Shown here in pieces: positions 46,404-58,064 of a stretch of 64,000 nt of DNA (position 1 is its first letter; each line of letters begins with the position of its first letter). The notes under the pieces are model-generated. The model was not told the origin of the DNA. It did no database searches and was given only the letters and a program-made list of their open reading frames with translations. The position numbers and the translations under genes were made by a program. The DNA lies in the NCBI RefSeq assembly GCF_949987515.2, contig NC_082696.1, forward strand, positions 36,808,431-36,872,430, written 5' to 3'. This DNA comes from Delphinus delphis. Lineage: Eukaryota; Chordata; Mammalia; Artiodactyla; Delphinidae.

Positions 46404-47990
46404 ATGATTAGCCATTTCTTGATAATTTGTCCTCTGAATCTGTTCACCATTTTATTTAAGTGTGTCACCAATAATTTTTATTCCTAAAAGAAAACTTGGA
46501 TTAATACATGTATATAAATGCTTTGGGGATTGAAGTAAATCTTAGCTTTCTTGAAGGATATGCATGTGGTATCCTTTGCCAGTGTTTGCTCTCCTCTCTA
46601 CATTTCTCTGACATTTCCCTTGCCTTTCCTGTCATTGTTCTCCTCCCTCTGTTCCTTTCTTTCACTATGTTTCTCTTTCCTGCAAGTTTGTCTGCTTCAC
46701 TGGTGCTCAAGATATCAAGACTGAATTTCAATGATCTCTCAAGCCTTTATTTCCATTTCAGCTTTCTCACCTGTTTATAAGTGAGGTGCTTAGAAGGCTA
46801 GAATTACAAGAAACATGGAATCTTTTCTCACATGGAAAGGAAACCAGAGGGATTCTAAATTATATCCAATTATAGATTTTCCAAGCATTCATTTTCTCTA
46901 TCCCCATATGTCTCAATCTCCTCTCTTCATTCCCATCTATGGGAATGCATATGCAGCAGAGCACATACACTGTGCATATACCGTGGCCATAAGCAAAGTA
47001 ACCAGAAAGCAGCAACATCAACAACATAATTACCCCCTCTGAAAATGACATCATTCTATAGCAAGCATCAGTGAAAGGCTGCAAAGACATTTATCTGAAA
47101 ATACCAATTAAATTACTAGATTAACAATATACCAACATGATGCATCAAACCCTTATTCTGTGAACTTAGAAGATTTGAAAAACATGTAGTCTACATTCAT
47201 TCAGAGATGTTCTTCTTTCTACATAACATTTTCCCAAAAAGGAAGTAGAAGACAGTCCACTGGTGTGATCTCTATTAAACAAGATGATATTCTTAGGTGG
47301 GAAGCAGGAAGGATGGATAAAGGATGTTAAAACAAATTGCTACTGCTTTATAGTTGGCCTTGAAAATAAATAATATGTAAATAGAGCTCTAGGTCAGATT
47401 TCTTATAGTGCTAACAAAACAGTAGGTGAATAACTGAAACAATATAAGGATTTGGAAGAATATAGGGCTGTAGAATATGACTGGGTTCTAGCTTAGTCTC
47501 AACCACTAATTGATGGGCCGGCAAAATGAAGGTTTTTGATAGATATGCAACAAGGAAATTTGTATTATTGGGTTCTTATTTCTATACACAGACACCTTAC
47601 TCACTGTTAAATTGCTTCTTAATCAAGGTCATTAACTAGAATACAGTCACGTGTCAAGAAATGTGCAAAAACACCTTCAGGATCTAGAACAGTTCACCAA
47701 TCCTATGCACTTTGTTCATGGGGGGGGCCCTTATTGTGACCCAAAAGTGAATTATTGTTTTTTTAAATAATTCTGATGATCTCAGTTTTCCTATCCACGG
47801 AAGACTAAAAATAACATATAGAAGCTGGAGAAGCAGAAAAAGATAATTTTGGTCAAATGAGGCAGACAAAACTCAAATGCAAGGAGAGTTCAATTTAGAA
47901 AATTTATCATAATTAACCACACTCTTAACAAAGAAAGAAGAGAAGGAAACTTGACTTGATAAAGAGTATAATACAAAAAAAAAAAAAAGC
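46404..47990. other. Unassigned intron
   Basis: No repeat or exon recognised. A G-run (GGGGGGG) lies at 47720-47726. Confidence 0.4.
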
Positions 47991-47994
47991 AAAA

Positions 47995-49370
47995 CAAACC
48001 CAGGAAGTATCATCCTTAATACTAAATTTTAGAGCATTTACAGTAAAGGCCAGAACAAGACAAACATGCCAGATTCCTGATAATAGATCTATAGTTCATT
48101 ATCATGCTGGCAAATAGAAGAAGACCACACAAAGATGTAAGGTCAAAGGAAAAGAGAGGAAGGAAACATTATTATTATTTGCAAATGATATGTCCACCTA
48201 CACTGAAAATCCAAGAAAATCTACAGGCATGCCTTCAGAGCAACAGGATTCATCAAGGCTGCTGGACACAAAATCAAAATTATTCCTAAATCTCAATATT
48301 TACAGTTGGAAAAAGTAATAGAATTAAAAAAAAATCAAGTTCATAGTTGTAATAATATCTCAGGTACCTAGAGAGGTTCCCTGGGTACAATAAGAGCTGT
48401 GCTAGTCTTTAATGGAGATAATTATTAAATTCATTGTGTTATATAAAAGAAGACTTGAAAATTATACAGCTGTGACATTTATAGTTGGAATAATCAATGA
48501 CACAAATAATGTCTCTCTGCTCAACACTGTAAGATATTATTTATTCCTTAATCAATTTTTAAAGTTAGTGCAACTTCCAATAGTGTTTTTCATAGAACTT
48601 GATGCACTAATTTACAATTCATATGGAGGAATGAAAGCCTATGAAGAACCACTTGATTCTGAAGAAGAAACAAGAAGTGAGCACTTCCCCTATCAGATAT
48701 CAAAACATATTATAAAGCTATAATAATTAAAGAAGTCAGGCATAAATACAAGGATAGTCAAAAGATCAGTAGAATAGCATAGAGAGCCTGGAAACAAAGC
48801 ATATAGGTAAATGAAAATAACAGAATTAGCAACCAGTGGGGAAATAAAGGATTGTTCACTAAATGATTTTAGGACAACTTTCTATTCTTATGGGAAAAAT
48901 CAATTAAGTATTGTTCAAACATCACACTAATAAAGAAAAGTAAATCTAAAATAAAGAGGTAAATGTGAAAAGCAAATGTTTAGAATATTTGTTTTAGAAT
49001 AAATATAGGAGTGTATTTTTGAGATATCTAGGTGGGTAAAATCTTCCTTAAGTAAGGTGTAAAAAGCACATGTCTTAAAGGAATATATTTGATAAATTTG
49101 ACCACATCAAGATGGAAGACACAACAAAGCTAAGGGAAAGACTGGAATAGTAATAATCTCAAAAAGATGGCTTTTCAGAATATTATTTTAAACTAACAAA
49201 TATTTTTCAAAACTTGAAAAATAGACAAAAGGTATGACTAAAGAGTTCACAGAAAGTAAAACCTGAATTTCTGCAAAGCACATGGAAAGATCCTCATGTT
49301 TCTGAGTAATTAAGGAAATACAGATTTAAACAAGGTGACAATGCCACCCCTAGATTACTGAGAAATTTGA
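47995..49370 (+). mobile_element. Very old L1 (or HAL1) ORF2 relic
   Basis: Collinear with L1 ORF2 but heavily decayed: 'gccagaacaagacaaacatgcc', 'tatttgcaaatgatatgtccacc', 'aaaatccaagaaaatctac', 'ggctgctggacacaaaatcaa', 'acaattcatatggaggaatgaaagcc', 'tatcaaaacatattataaagctataataattaa', 'agtagaatagcatagagagcctggaaacaaa' and 'tttgaccacatcaagatgg'. Frames at 48104-48289 and 48412-48723 are fragments of it, not genes. Confidence 0.8.
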
Positions 49371-49374
49371 AAGT

Positions 49375-52300
49375 CTAACTTCTCTTAGCTTTTAAGGTCC
49401 TTGAGAGGAGGAGAGCTACGTTAGGATTTGTCTTGGTTTTGATCGTTTCCTAATTGACCTATAGGCATTTAGAGGCATCAGTCAGCTGCACACTACACGG
49501 TGGGAGGTAACAAGAAAGGACAGATGAAAAAAGAAGATGGTAGTGATGACGCAGGGGATGAGCCAGGAGCTTGGGAAAGGAAAATGCCAGTGCAGGCCTA
49601 TTTTTAGGAAAATCTCCAAATTGGGCCTGATATAAAGCTGGCACCAGATGTGTAAAGATTTTTTTCCTTCTGAAGGGACCTGAAGAATGACCAATGTTTT
49701 TAATAAGGATAATCAAATCTTGCTAAACTCTTCCCAAGATCCCTATATACTGAAAATAAATGACTAATACAGAGAGCTTCATCTAGTTGGAGGTCACTTT
49801 TTTTATTCTCCTTTGACTCTTGTTTCTTATCTATTTAAAGACTTGCTCTTTGACTACAAAATACAGCAAAATAAAAGTGAAATGTGATTACATCATGGGT
49901 GGAATTTGAAATCAAATTGCATCATGGGCCTGCAGTCTTACCCCAGACAGAGGATATAAAGGGTCATTGTAGGTTTCCCTTTTGCTGGATTGGAGCCTGG
50001 GCAAACCTGCTGAGACAGGGGTTTGAGGGTATGATCTTCTTTCTTTTTCCAGCCAGAGTGAACAGTGCCATCTCTGGAATATGGGAGCAAATCCCCCAGC
50101 CAACTGGAGGTTCCTAACTTTGGCCTGAGATGTTACGGGGGTAAAAATGATCATTGACTGTGTTGAACACTTCAGCCAGTCTCTGTTCTTGGTGTTTTGA
50201 AATGTCCATATATTTTCAATTAAATAAAGTACTGTCTGGCTCAGAGAAGAGAGGCCTTTCCAAGATTGGCAGATTAAAAACCAGTTAGTTGGACACACTT
50301 GCAGAGTTGTATTTATTATTGGATAAGGCTGTCATTTTAAAATTGCTGACTCTACAGAGACAAGACTCTGTAGTCATGAAGGCTTACGCTCTCTTCTTTT
50401 AATATTCCCCAGAGAGCCCTGAAGAATATTCAGTAGACTGTAACAACTCATTAAAGATCAATCTAACTGACTCTTAGTTCTGTAGAACATAAATATGCTC
50501 CAACTAAAGGTCCTCTTTTGTTCTTTGGAACTAGAGATATTTCCCTTCCTTCTTCCAAAGTTTCAAGGATATACAGTTAAAAGCACTGTCCCATAATCAT
50601 AAAGTAGAAAGTTGACTGAAAAGGATTCAGAAGCCAACATAATTTAACAAAACCCAGTCTGGGAGCTTTTTCCAGAAAATTCCCTTTAATATGTTAGAAA
50701 GGTGAAAGAGATGGAAGCAGTCCCTACAGTAAACATTCTTGAAGACACTTCGGTAGGAATTTATTTTGTGCCCAATAGTCTTAAAGGTCATTATCTTAAT
50801 GATGAAGGTGACGATAACAAAGGAAACCTAAGTTTCCTGACTCACAAGATTTGATTTCCTCTATTAGCTAAAAGCATGCATCACTGCAGATTTGTAATTC
50901 CTTCATCTCACTTCTCTGAATCCTGGAGCAGTAGCTACTAGTCCTACCAAAGAGTGTTCATGAGGCACAAAAAGATGGTTGATGAACTTTTCTCCCAGAG
51001 TAAGAAACTAGTCAGTGGTAGAAGAGTTAAGAACGGTATTCTAGTCCACCTCCTAAATACTTAGAGGAGTGTTTCTCTCTTTAAAATGTGCTCATTGTCA
51101 AGACAAAAGCAAAATTATTGTATAACTCTTGGTGTCCATTCTAATACTAAAGGTAACTCTCCCTCTCTGTACTTAAAATGATCTCAATTTGTAACTACCT
51201 GGATTGCCTCCAGAATCATCTATAATTTAATTTTATTTATCCCAGCTCACCTGGAAGAACTCAAAATGACATGGTGACTTTGGTTTGTGAGGTCAGAATC
51301 AATAGCCATTAAGAGAATGAGGAGATTTTTAAATCTAGGGGAAAAGCAAGTACTTAAAATATCCCTTGCGTCAGCCTCAAAATTCTAGGTACTCAGACAA
51401 GGCGCACATGGTAGAATTTTATCATGATGCAGTACATAGCTTTAATGCCTGGAGAGATAGGAGTGAATACAAGAACTGATCATCAATCAAAATTAAGAGC
51501 TAAAGTTCAGCTTTCAGAGTATTTTGGACTTGTGTGGCACATTTAGAGAAGCACACAGATCCTGAAAAAAGACTGAGATAGATGAAAGCGGCAGATAAGA
51601 AAATTTAATGTAAGCCAAGTGTATGAGTTTCTCTAATCAAGTCATTGGCATCATGTAAATGCCAGACGCCACTTATATACAGCTTAGATACAGCAGATGT
51701 TGGCATTTCAGTATAGGTTGCCCTGAGAGTAACCTGCCCTTGAATGGAAGAGGAAGTTTACTGGCAGAGGAGAATGATTTTCTGTGAACAGTTATAACCC
51801 CAATAATAGAACTGTTTTCAACCAGAGGTTGCGTGGTGGGAAAGGAGGAAAGGTATAACGATACCTCAATTCCAATCTAAAAAAGAATATCAGCTGCAGT
51901 TTAAACTGTGGACGTGTGGGTTGTATACATAGAACCTTCTCCTCCCTCTCTTCTCAAACCTCAAGGCTTTATGTGAAATGGAACAAATCACATCCCTTGT
52001 GGTTCTGCTCTGTTTGGTACAGCTGCTTGCTGCAGGTGGTGCCCTAAAAATATATTGTTTGTTTATTTCGCAATATAGCAGTCTGCAGAGTGGTACCTAA
52101 ACAGGCAACAGCTCCCTGCTCCTTCTGTTAGTGAACCAAATGATGAAAGACTAAGACCTCTGCCAACCTAGCATGAAAGGGCCCAAATAAGAGGCGCAGG
52201 TAGCGCTTGAGGCTCAGCTCCTGATAAGTTCCATTTTCTTTGGATTCATGAAGCGAAGCTGACAAGCAGACTATCTGTCATCAGAGCCTCTGACCAGGTT

Positions 52301-55300
52301 TCAGCAAAGCAAAGCCAAGAAACAAACCGCCTTTGTTGGGAGAATCATTGTGCTTCCCTGGAGATTAACATCTGTAAGCATATGGGGTCTAAAGGGGGGA
52401 AAAAAACTGTAATGGATCACAAAAGGAAAGTAAAATTGAAGATTAATCGCAGGTAAATGTTCATGTAGATTCATTTAAACAAAGCTTTCAATGATTTTTC
52501 ATTCATAACTTAAATGATCAAATAACTGTCACAGCCACGCTGGCAGGGCACTCAGAGTTCATCCTGTTTATGGTTGTTGAACACAACACAATAACTTATA
52601 TGTGAAAATGTTTTACCTACTATAGTTAAAATAATGATACACAAAATGATATTTTCATTGGTACTATTCTAGATGTTCCCCATTGAATGATCTTTAAAAA
52701 ACACCCCCCCAAATTTCAAGGTTTATATGAACTAATTTGTATAGAGGGAACACTGATGATAATGACTCATGCCCATCAAACTTTGGCAAGGCATTGTTTA
52801 CTGTAAAAATCTTAACATCAGTGGGATTGTGATGAATAGATTTTACAATCTAATAGATGAATAAGTAAAATGTAACACTGGAAGGGATTTTCTAGAAAAA
52901 GCTTGAGAAAGATTGACTTACAGCAATCAAATATTTCTCTAAAATTCAGTGATATAGAAATGCACTGGATTATTAACGTGAATGGAGCCACATTTGCAGT
53001 TAACATTAACCAAAAGGGTCATGTGAGAAGGAACTCCCTCATTAAGTACAATACAATATAATATTATGAATTGTTAGGAGAAGAATAGAAGTGAGAAACA
53101 TATGTGTATGAAAAGTTGTGGTCTTGACTCAAAGGGTTACTGCTTGAGAGGAATTTAACAATGAGTGGGAGTCGGGACAAATGTAGCCATGGAGCCACAA
53201 GGACTGGAATAAGCAAGAGAATAATGAAGACTGGGAATCACACACCCAGTTGTGTGGGTTGAGAACAGTAGAGTTTAAAATCCTATCTGTAGGACTGGTA
53301 AAAGCAAATGTACAGAAGGAATATTACAGATGGCTCTTTTTCTACTGCGTAAACAATATTTAGCTTAAGTGTGTTTGCCCATAGTTTTATTCCTTTTCAC
53401 TCAAGTATAACACACTAAACAATAAATTATCCCTTGTATTATAGCTATCATTATAAATCATCTTTACATCCTTCTTTTGAGAATGCCTTGCTGTTATTTG
53501 AAAACACTAACGCATTCTACTGTTATTATTCTACCACTGTGTGTAGAAGTTCCTGTGAAGAGGAAGTTGCCATCAAAGACTTATTTCTTAAAAATTTTTT
53601 ATCATAATAACTGATCATGAGTGGAAAGGCATCTTACAGGCAATGATACTATCTGTATATGACAAAGGAAGATGGTAACCTTTGTTCAAGTTCAACAGCT
53701 TGTCATGTTTTTCAAAAAAATACTTCATTTTACTATATATATTGATTCTTTCTTTCTGAAATAATTTATGACTAAAATTAAATATAAGAAATGGGATTGC
53801 ACATCATTCATTGTACAGTACTCTATGGAAGTAATTTAAATCTAATTTGTAGGACTGGCAAAACTTAAATCTAATATTATTCAAGAAAACCCAATTATTA
53901 GTGATTTGTTGCAGGCTATAATCCTTACTACCATCTGAAATATATTGGTATTTTTATTCCATGATGTTTCCAAGCATTCTCGTAGATCAAGTGATATTAT
54001 GTTTTGGGGGTAAGCAAGTGCTTCAAACATTACATATAGAAGCAGATATTGCAATCTGATGGTAATGGTTGATATGGGATAAAACTTGCCCCCATGTAGG
54101 CTGGTGTGTCGATACACTAAATAGTATCACACTGAATTTAAGAATCACAGTTCTATCCGGGGAGTAAGTAAACTTTAGTTCATTTTTGCACATCGCTATG
54201 AGTTAGCCTGACTAAATACTAGTGTTCTTCGGAGCAGTGGACAAAACTGAGCTAAGGAGAAAATAAATAATACCACTTTTATTGTTTTCAAGGCAATTTC
54301 TTAGACATTATCTCATTTAGTTCATAATTACAGAATAGTTTATTATGCAGCTGGGTGTAAGATTTAAGGATTGTTACTCCCAGACTGTGAATATTTTACC
54401 TGATGTTTCTGAATTTGCATGTAGAGAATACCAGTGAATATTAAAGGCAAAAAATGCTTAGGTTTAATTTGACTTTAGAGGCTGTTCAAGTTCTTGCATT
54501 CTGCTTGTTCCCAGACTCGCAGAACTGCTCACCAATTTACAAGGGCACCTTTCAGGAATAAAGCAAAATAAAATAAAGCGCATGACAACTGATTGTTCAG
54601 GGTTTATTTTTACCAAAACTTGATTGACATCTGTGGATAAGACATTAAGGTGTTATGCTCTGAAGGGATAGTGTTCAAATGAATTTGTTATCGTCTAGAG
54701 GAATTGAGAATAGATTAGAAATTTAAACATGTGCCCATTTCAGAAGTATCAGTTGGTCTTGGTATTTCTTACTATTCAGGGATAAATCCAGTTGGGGTTC
54801 TAAACTTAGCTTGTGGAACATTGTTTATGTGCTTTGGAGCACTCAATTGTACCAAGAACTGTCCTTTCCCGATTCTATTTACCACCTTCATTCTCTTAAT
54901 TAAGCAACTTTGTCCATTGGAAAAATCCCCTGTTTACAATTGTGATTTGGTTTTTCTTACCATATATTTGTGACTATTTGTATAAACTATTCTGGTGTTG
55001 CAGAAAGACAAATCACATTTATTTCCTTTATTGACAAGCAAGATTGTGTATCTGTGTACCCAAGAGAACTAGAGTTGGAGCACTGTGTATAATATTTGAA
55101 GCCAAGCAGCAAAGCTGTTGAACCATCCTGGGAGCTAGGAAAGAAGCCGAGTGCTTGTCATTCTGTCCATTTCCATCACAGACAACAGGGAGTTTTGTGC
55201 TAAGAAGAAAACTATTGTACAGTTTTGCACATTGGACTAGAATCAGCAGACTCAGTTTGCAGTCCTAGCTCTATACCAACTCACTCCTCAGTGTGGAGAT

Positions 55301-55815
55301 ATGGTAGGCACGGTGTAAGTACAGATTCAGTATTTGACCACAGGTTAATTATGTGACTAACTAACTCGTCACATAACTATGTGCTTTACCCTGCAGTACT
55401 GGAAGGGAAATGACTCTTGAGGCCCAGAAAGGAGTTGGTGGAACAACCAGAGCTATGGTACCATCTTGGCATATAGAATCATCTTCTTGCCCAAACACCT
55501 TGTGTTTCTGAGCAATTCAGGACATTTGAGGAATCAGTAGTAAAAGAAAAAGGAAGGGACTAATATTTCTGGTGAAAATTTTGAAAAATATATCCACCTC
55601 GGCCCTACCTCAGGCCTAAGGACAAAAAAATTTCCAGAAGTATATTATGTTTATGGTAATCTTTTAAACAACTGGGTAAGTAATTCCTTGTCTCAGCTAG
55701 TGTTAGCAACCACTGCCTTAGGGGAATGGGTAGGGGCCCCAAGGGGACAGGGGACATCCCTGTCAGCCCTCCCCGAGAATTAAATGCCTGCTCCCCACTC
55801 TGTGGCTCTCTATGG
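49375..55815. other. Unassigned intron, longest repeat-poor stretch
   Basis: About 6.4 kb where I recognise no transposon, exon or long simple repeat. Weak MIR-like hints at about 54290-54370 and 55235-55310 are too short to call. An AATAAA-bearing patch at 50215-50240 is not supported as a gene end. Confidence 0.4.
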
Positions 55816-55819
55816 ACTG

Positions 55820-55876
55820 TGGGAGGGAGGAAGGAAGAAAAAGAAAGGAAGAATAAAGGAATAAAGAAAGAAATAA
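55820..55876. repeat. GA-rich purine tract
   Basis: 'gggagggaggaaggaagaaaaagaaaggaagaataaagg': imperfect purine run of about 57 bases. Confidence 0.8.
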
Positions 55877-56267
55877 CCACTGCTTTAGAATAATGGCTTC
55901 CAAACATTTCTCTTCCCACATACCCTGAAAGAAATTTTTAAAAATCCACTTGAAACTAGGTACATTTGAAATTCATATCTGATATTTTCATCATTAGTCT
56001 AAATGGCTAATGGCAAAATAAATTATTTTGGCATATTATAAATATTAATATATTTTAAAGATACATTATTTATTCTTATAAATATATCCAATGAAATTTG
56101 AATACCAGTATGATGTGAAGTTCACTTTCATGTAAAAACACACATACATACTCTTCTATAACAATCATAAATTTTATGTAGTTCCAGTTTCCACAGAATA
56201 TTTTCCTAATGTGGTATGTTTATTTACTTGAAATGTTTATATTGATCATTCTATCATATTTCTCTGT

Positions 56268-56330
56268 ATAACTATATATAGTTTTATATATATATATACA
56301 CACACACACATATATAAATTTGTATGTGTT
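56268..56330. repeat. TA/CA simple repeat
   Basis: TATATATATATACACACACA and flanking TATATA runs. Confidence 0.85.
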
Positions 56331-56399
56331 AAATTGAATAAATTTAAAATTAACCTTTCTTTCCCATGTCCATAAGGCATTAAGTGTTAAAAATGGGCT

Positions 56400-56670
56400 T
56401 TTTTTGACATTTAAATTTTTTTTCCGCTTTACTGAGGTATAACTGACAAATAAAATTGTAAGATACCGAAAGTGTACATTATGGTGAATCGATATACATA
56501 TACATTATGAAAGGATTCACACTATCTAGTTAATTATCATATTCATCACCTCACATATTTCTCTCTTTTGGGGGGCGGTGAGAACATAAAAATGTATTCT
56601 TATTTGAGCCATTACCGCAATTATTATTTTATACAATAGATCAAAACACCATAGTCTATTACAAATGTTG
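56400..56670 (-). mobile_element. Old L1 3' UTR fragment, minus strand
   Basis: 'tttactgaggtataactgacaaataaaattgtaag', 'tgtacattatggtgaatcgatatac', 'gttaattatcatattcatcacctcac' and 'gggggcggtgagaacat' are the complement of an old L1 3' UTR. Confidence 0.85.
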
Positions 56671-57199
56671 ATCAAAATCATTACATAAAAAATAAAATTT
56701 CATTTGAAATGCATTTCTGATTAATACTAGAATGAGGCAGAGTTTAGCATGAATTCTATTCTAGTTGCTTTTGTTTTAGGTTTAAGCATGGAAAAATCTT
56801 GTTCTTTCAAAAACAGGGAAGTATTGAAGGCCTTTTGTTATAATGACATCACTGAACTTCTGCAGCTTCTTTTAAGTTGGGCGCCACATTTACATATTTA
56901 CCTATCAGAAGAATTATTTCAGGTAATCTACCAATTGGCAAATCTATGAGGTTTTCCTTCAATTATAATGAAAGCAAAGAATTGGAAATTGCCCAGTTTG
57001 CAACAGCAATTTCTGGAAAGTATACAAAAAACACCACCAAGATATAATAAACAGCCATTATGCTTGTAACTCTTTCTCATAAAGGCACCTAGATTAATCT
57101 GGTGTATGTAAAATATGTGGGAAATATTACTTAATTTCAATATATTTTTGTCAATTAAAAACATGTGCTTTGAGTGTATTTTTATCAAACTGTGGAGCT

Positions 57200-58060
57200 G
57201 CAGGTCTGGCTAATTTAGTTTATGCAAAATGGTGACTCCAATAACATAAATGGCTAAATCATTTTTCACTGTAAAACAAATCAACCAAATCAAACTTACT
57301 TTTTGTCTTAAAAAAACTGTCTTAATTTTTCAACTGAAATAAATGTCATAGAGAATATCCACATTGCAACCTTTGCACTTCTGAATGCAGCAGTAGCTGG
57401 GTATCAACTCACACCATTTCTCCCACTCATCCCTTTAAAATGGTACAAGTTCACAACTTAGATTTAATATTTACCACATTAATAGCAACGTCCTAGGCTA
57501 CGTGAAAATCGGAACCCAAATCTTTGAAAATCAGACCTCTGTGGATAAGTGTTTCCAGATTATAGGAGAAAAAGCCTGAGCAGTAAGGCCCTTTACTCTC
57601 ATATGCACGCACCACACACTTCAGCAACGTCTAGAGAAACACCATTGTGCCATTCCCAGCACAACCCCAAGTCAACTTAGATAGAGGCAGTCAAAATTTT
57701 TGCAAATTTCTTCACCAGTGGTATTCCTAGGCAAGTCTTAGCAAGCCAAATGGCCAACATATTATATATCATTAACTGGAAATAATTGGAAACATCTGTG
57801 ACTCTATCCATCTGAAAGGCATATATTTTACTTTCAAAAGTTTTTGGTACCACGATATGTTGAACAATGATTTCTATCATTTCCAGCACTCTACAGAGTA
57901 CAGAGTTTTATGAATAGGGAATAGATATAACTGAAGCTGAAACTGGACAGTGAACCTAATTTTTGGCTATGAACAGGGCACCAGAAACTTTTCTAAAGTT
58001 TTCTTCCCTGCTAATTTGTACACAGTTTCTAAGCCATTTTTAATGGCTGTAGGAAAGAGT
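57200..58060 (-). pseudogene. Decayed hAT-superfamily transposase (ZBED/Charlie-like) relic
   Basis: The minus strand shows hAT transposase landmarks in order across several frames and stops. Near 58000: AGKKT, then LEKFLVPC. In the open frame 57889-57677: EMIEIIVQHI, then AFQMDRVTDVSN, matching the usual 'F..QLDESTDVSN' block that carries the first catalytic Asp. Near 57530: LIHRGLIFKDLGSDFH, like the 'C.IHREAL..K.L' block. Near 57390: DTQLLLHSEVQRL, like 'QLLLHTEVRWL'. Near 57300-57240: FKTKSKFDLVDLFYSEK and LCYWSHHFA, like the following conserved blocks. The order and roughly correct spacing make coincidence unlikely. The relic is broken by many stops and has no function as a protein. It could be a DNA transposon copy or a retrocopy of a domesticated hAT gene (ZBED5/GTF2IRD2 type); I cannot decide. 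Confidence 0.8.
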
Positions 58061-58064
58061 AAAC

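Noticed and set aside
49884..50298. Opposing 77- and 128-codon frames near an AATAAA at about 50222
   Set aside because: No similarity, no paired splice sites, and the poly-A signal is isolated. Possibly an old LTR, but no family recognised.
57677..57889. 70-codon minus frame as an independent small gene
   Set aside because: It is one open piece of the longer decayed hAT relic, with stops and frame changes on both sides.
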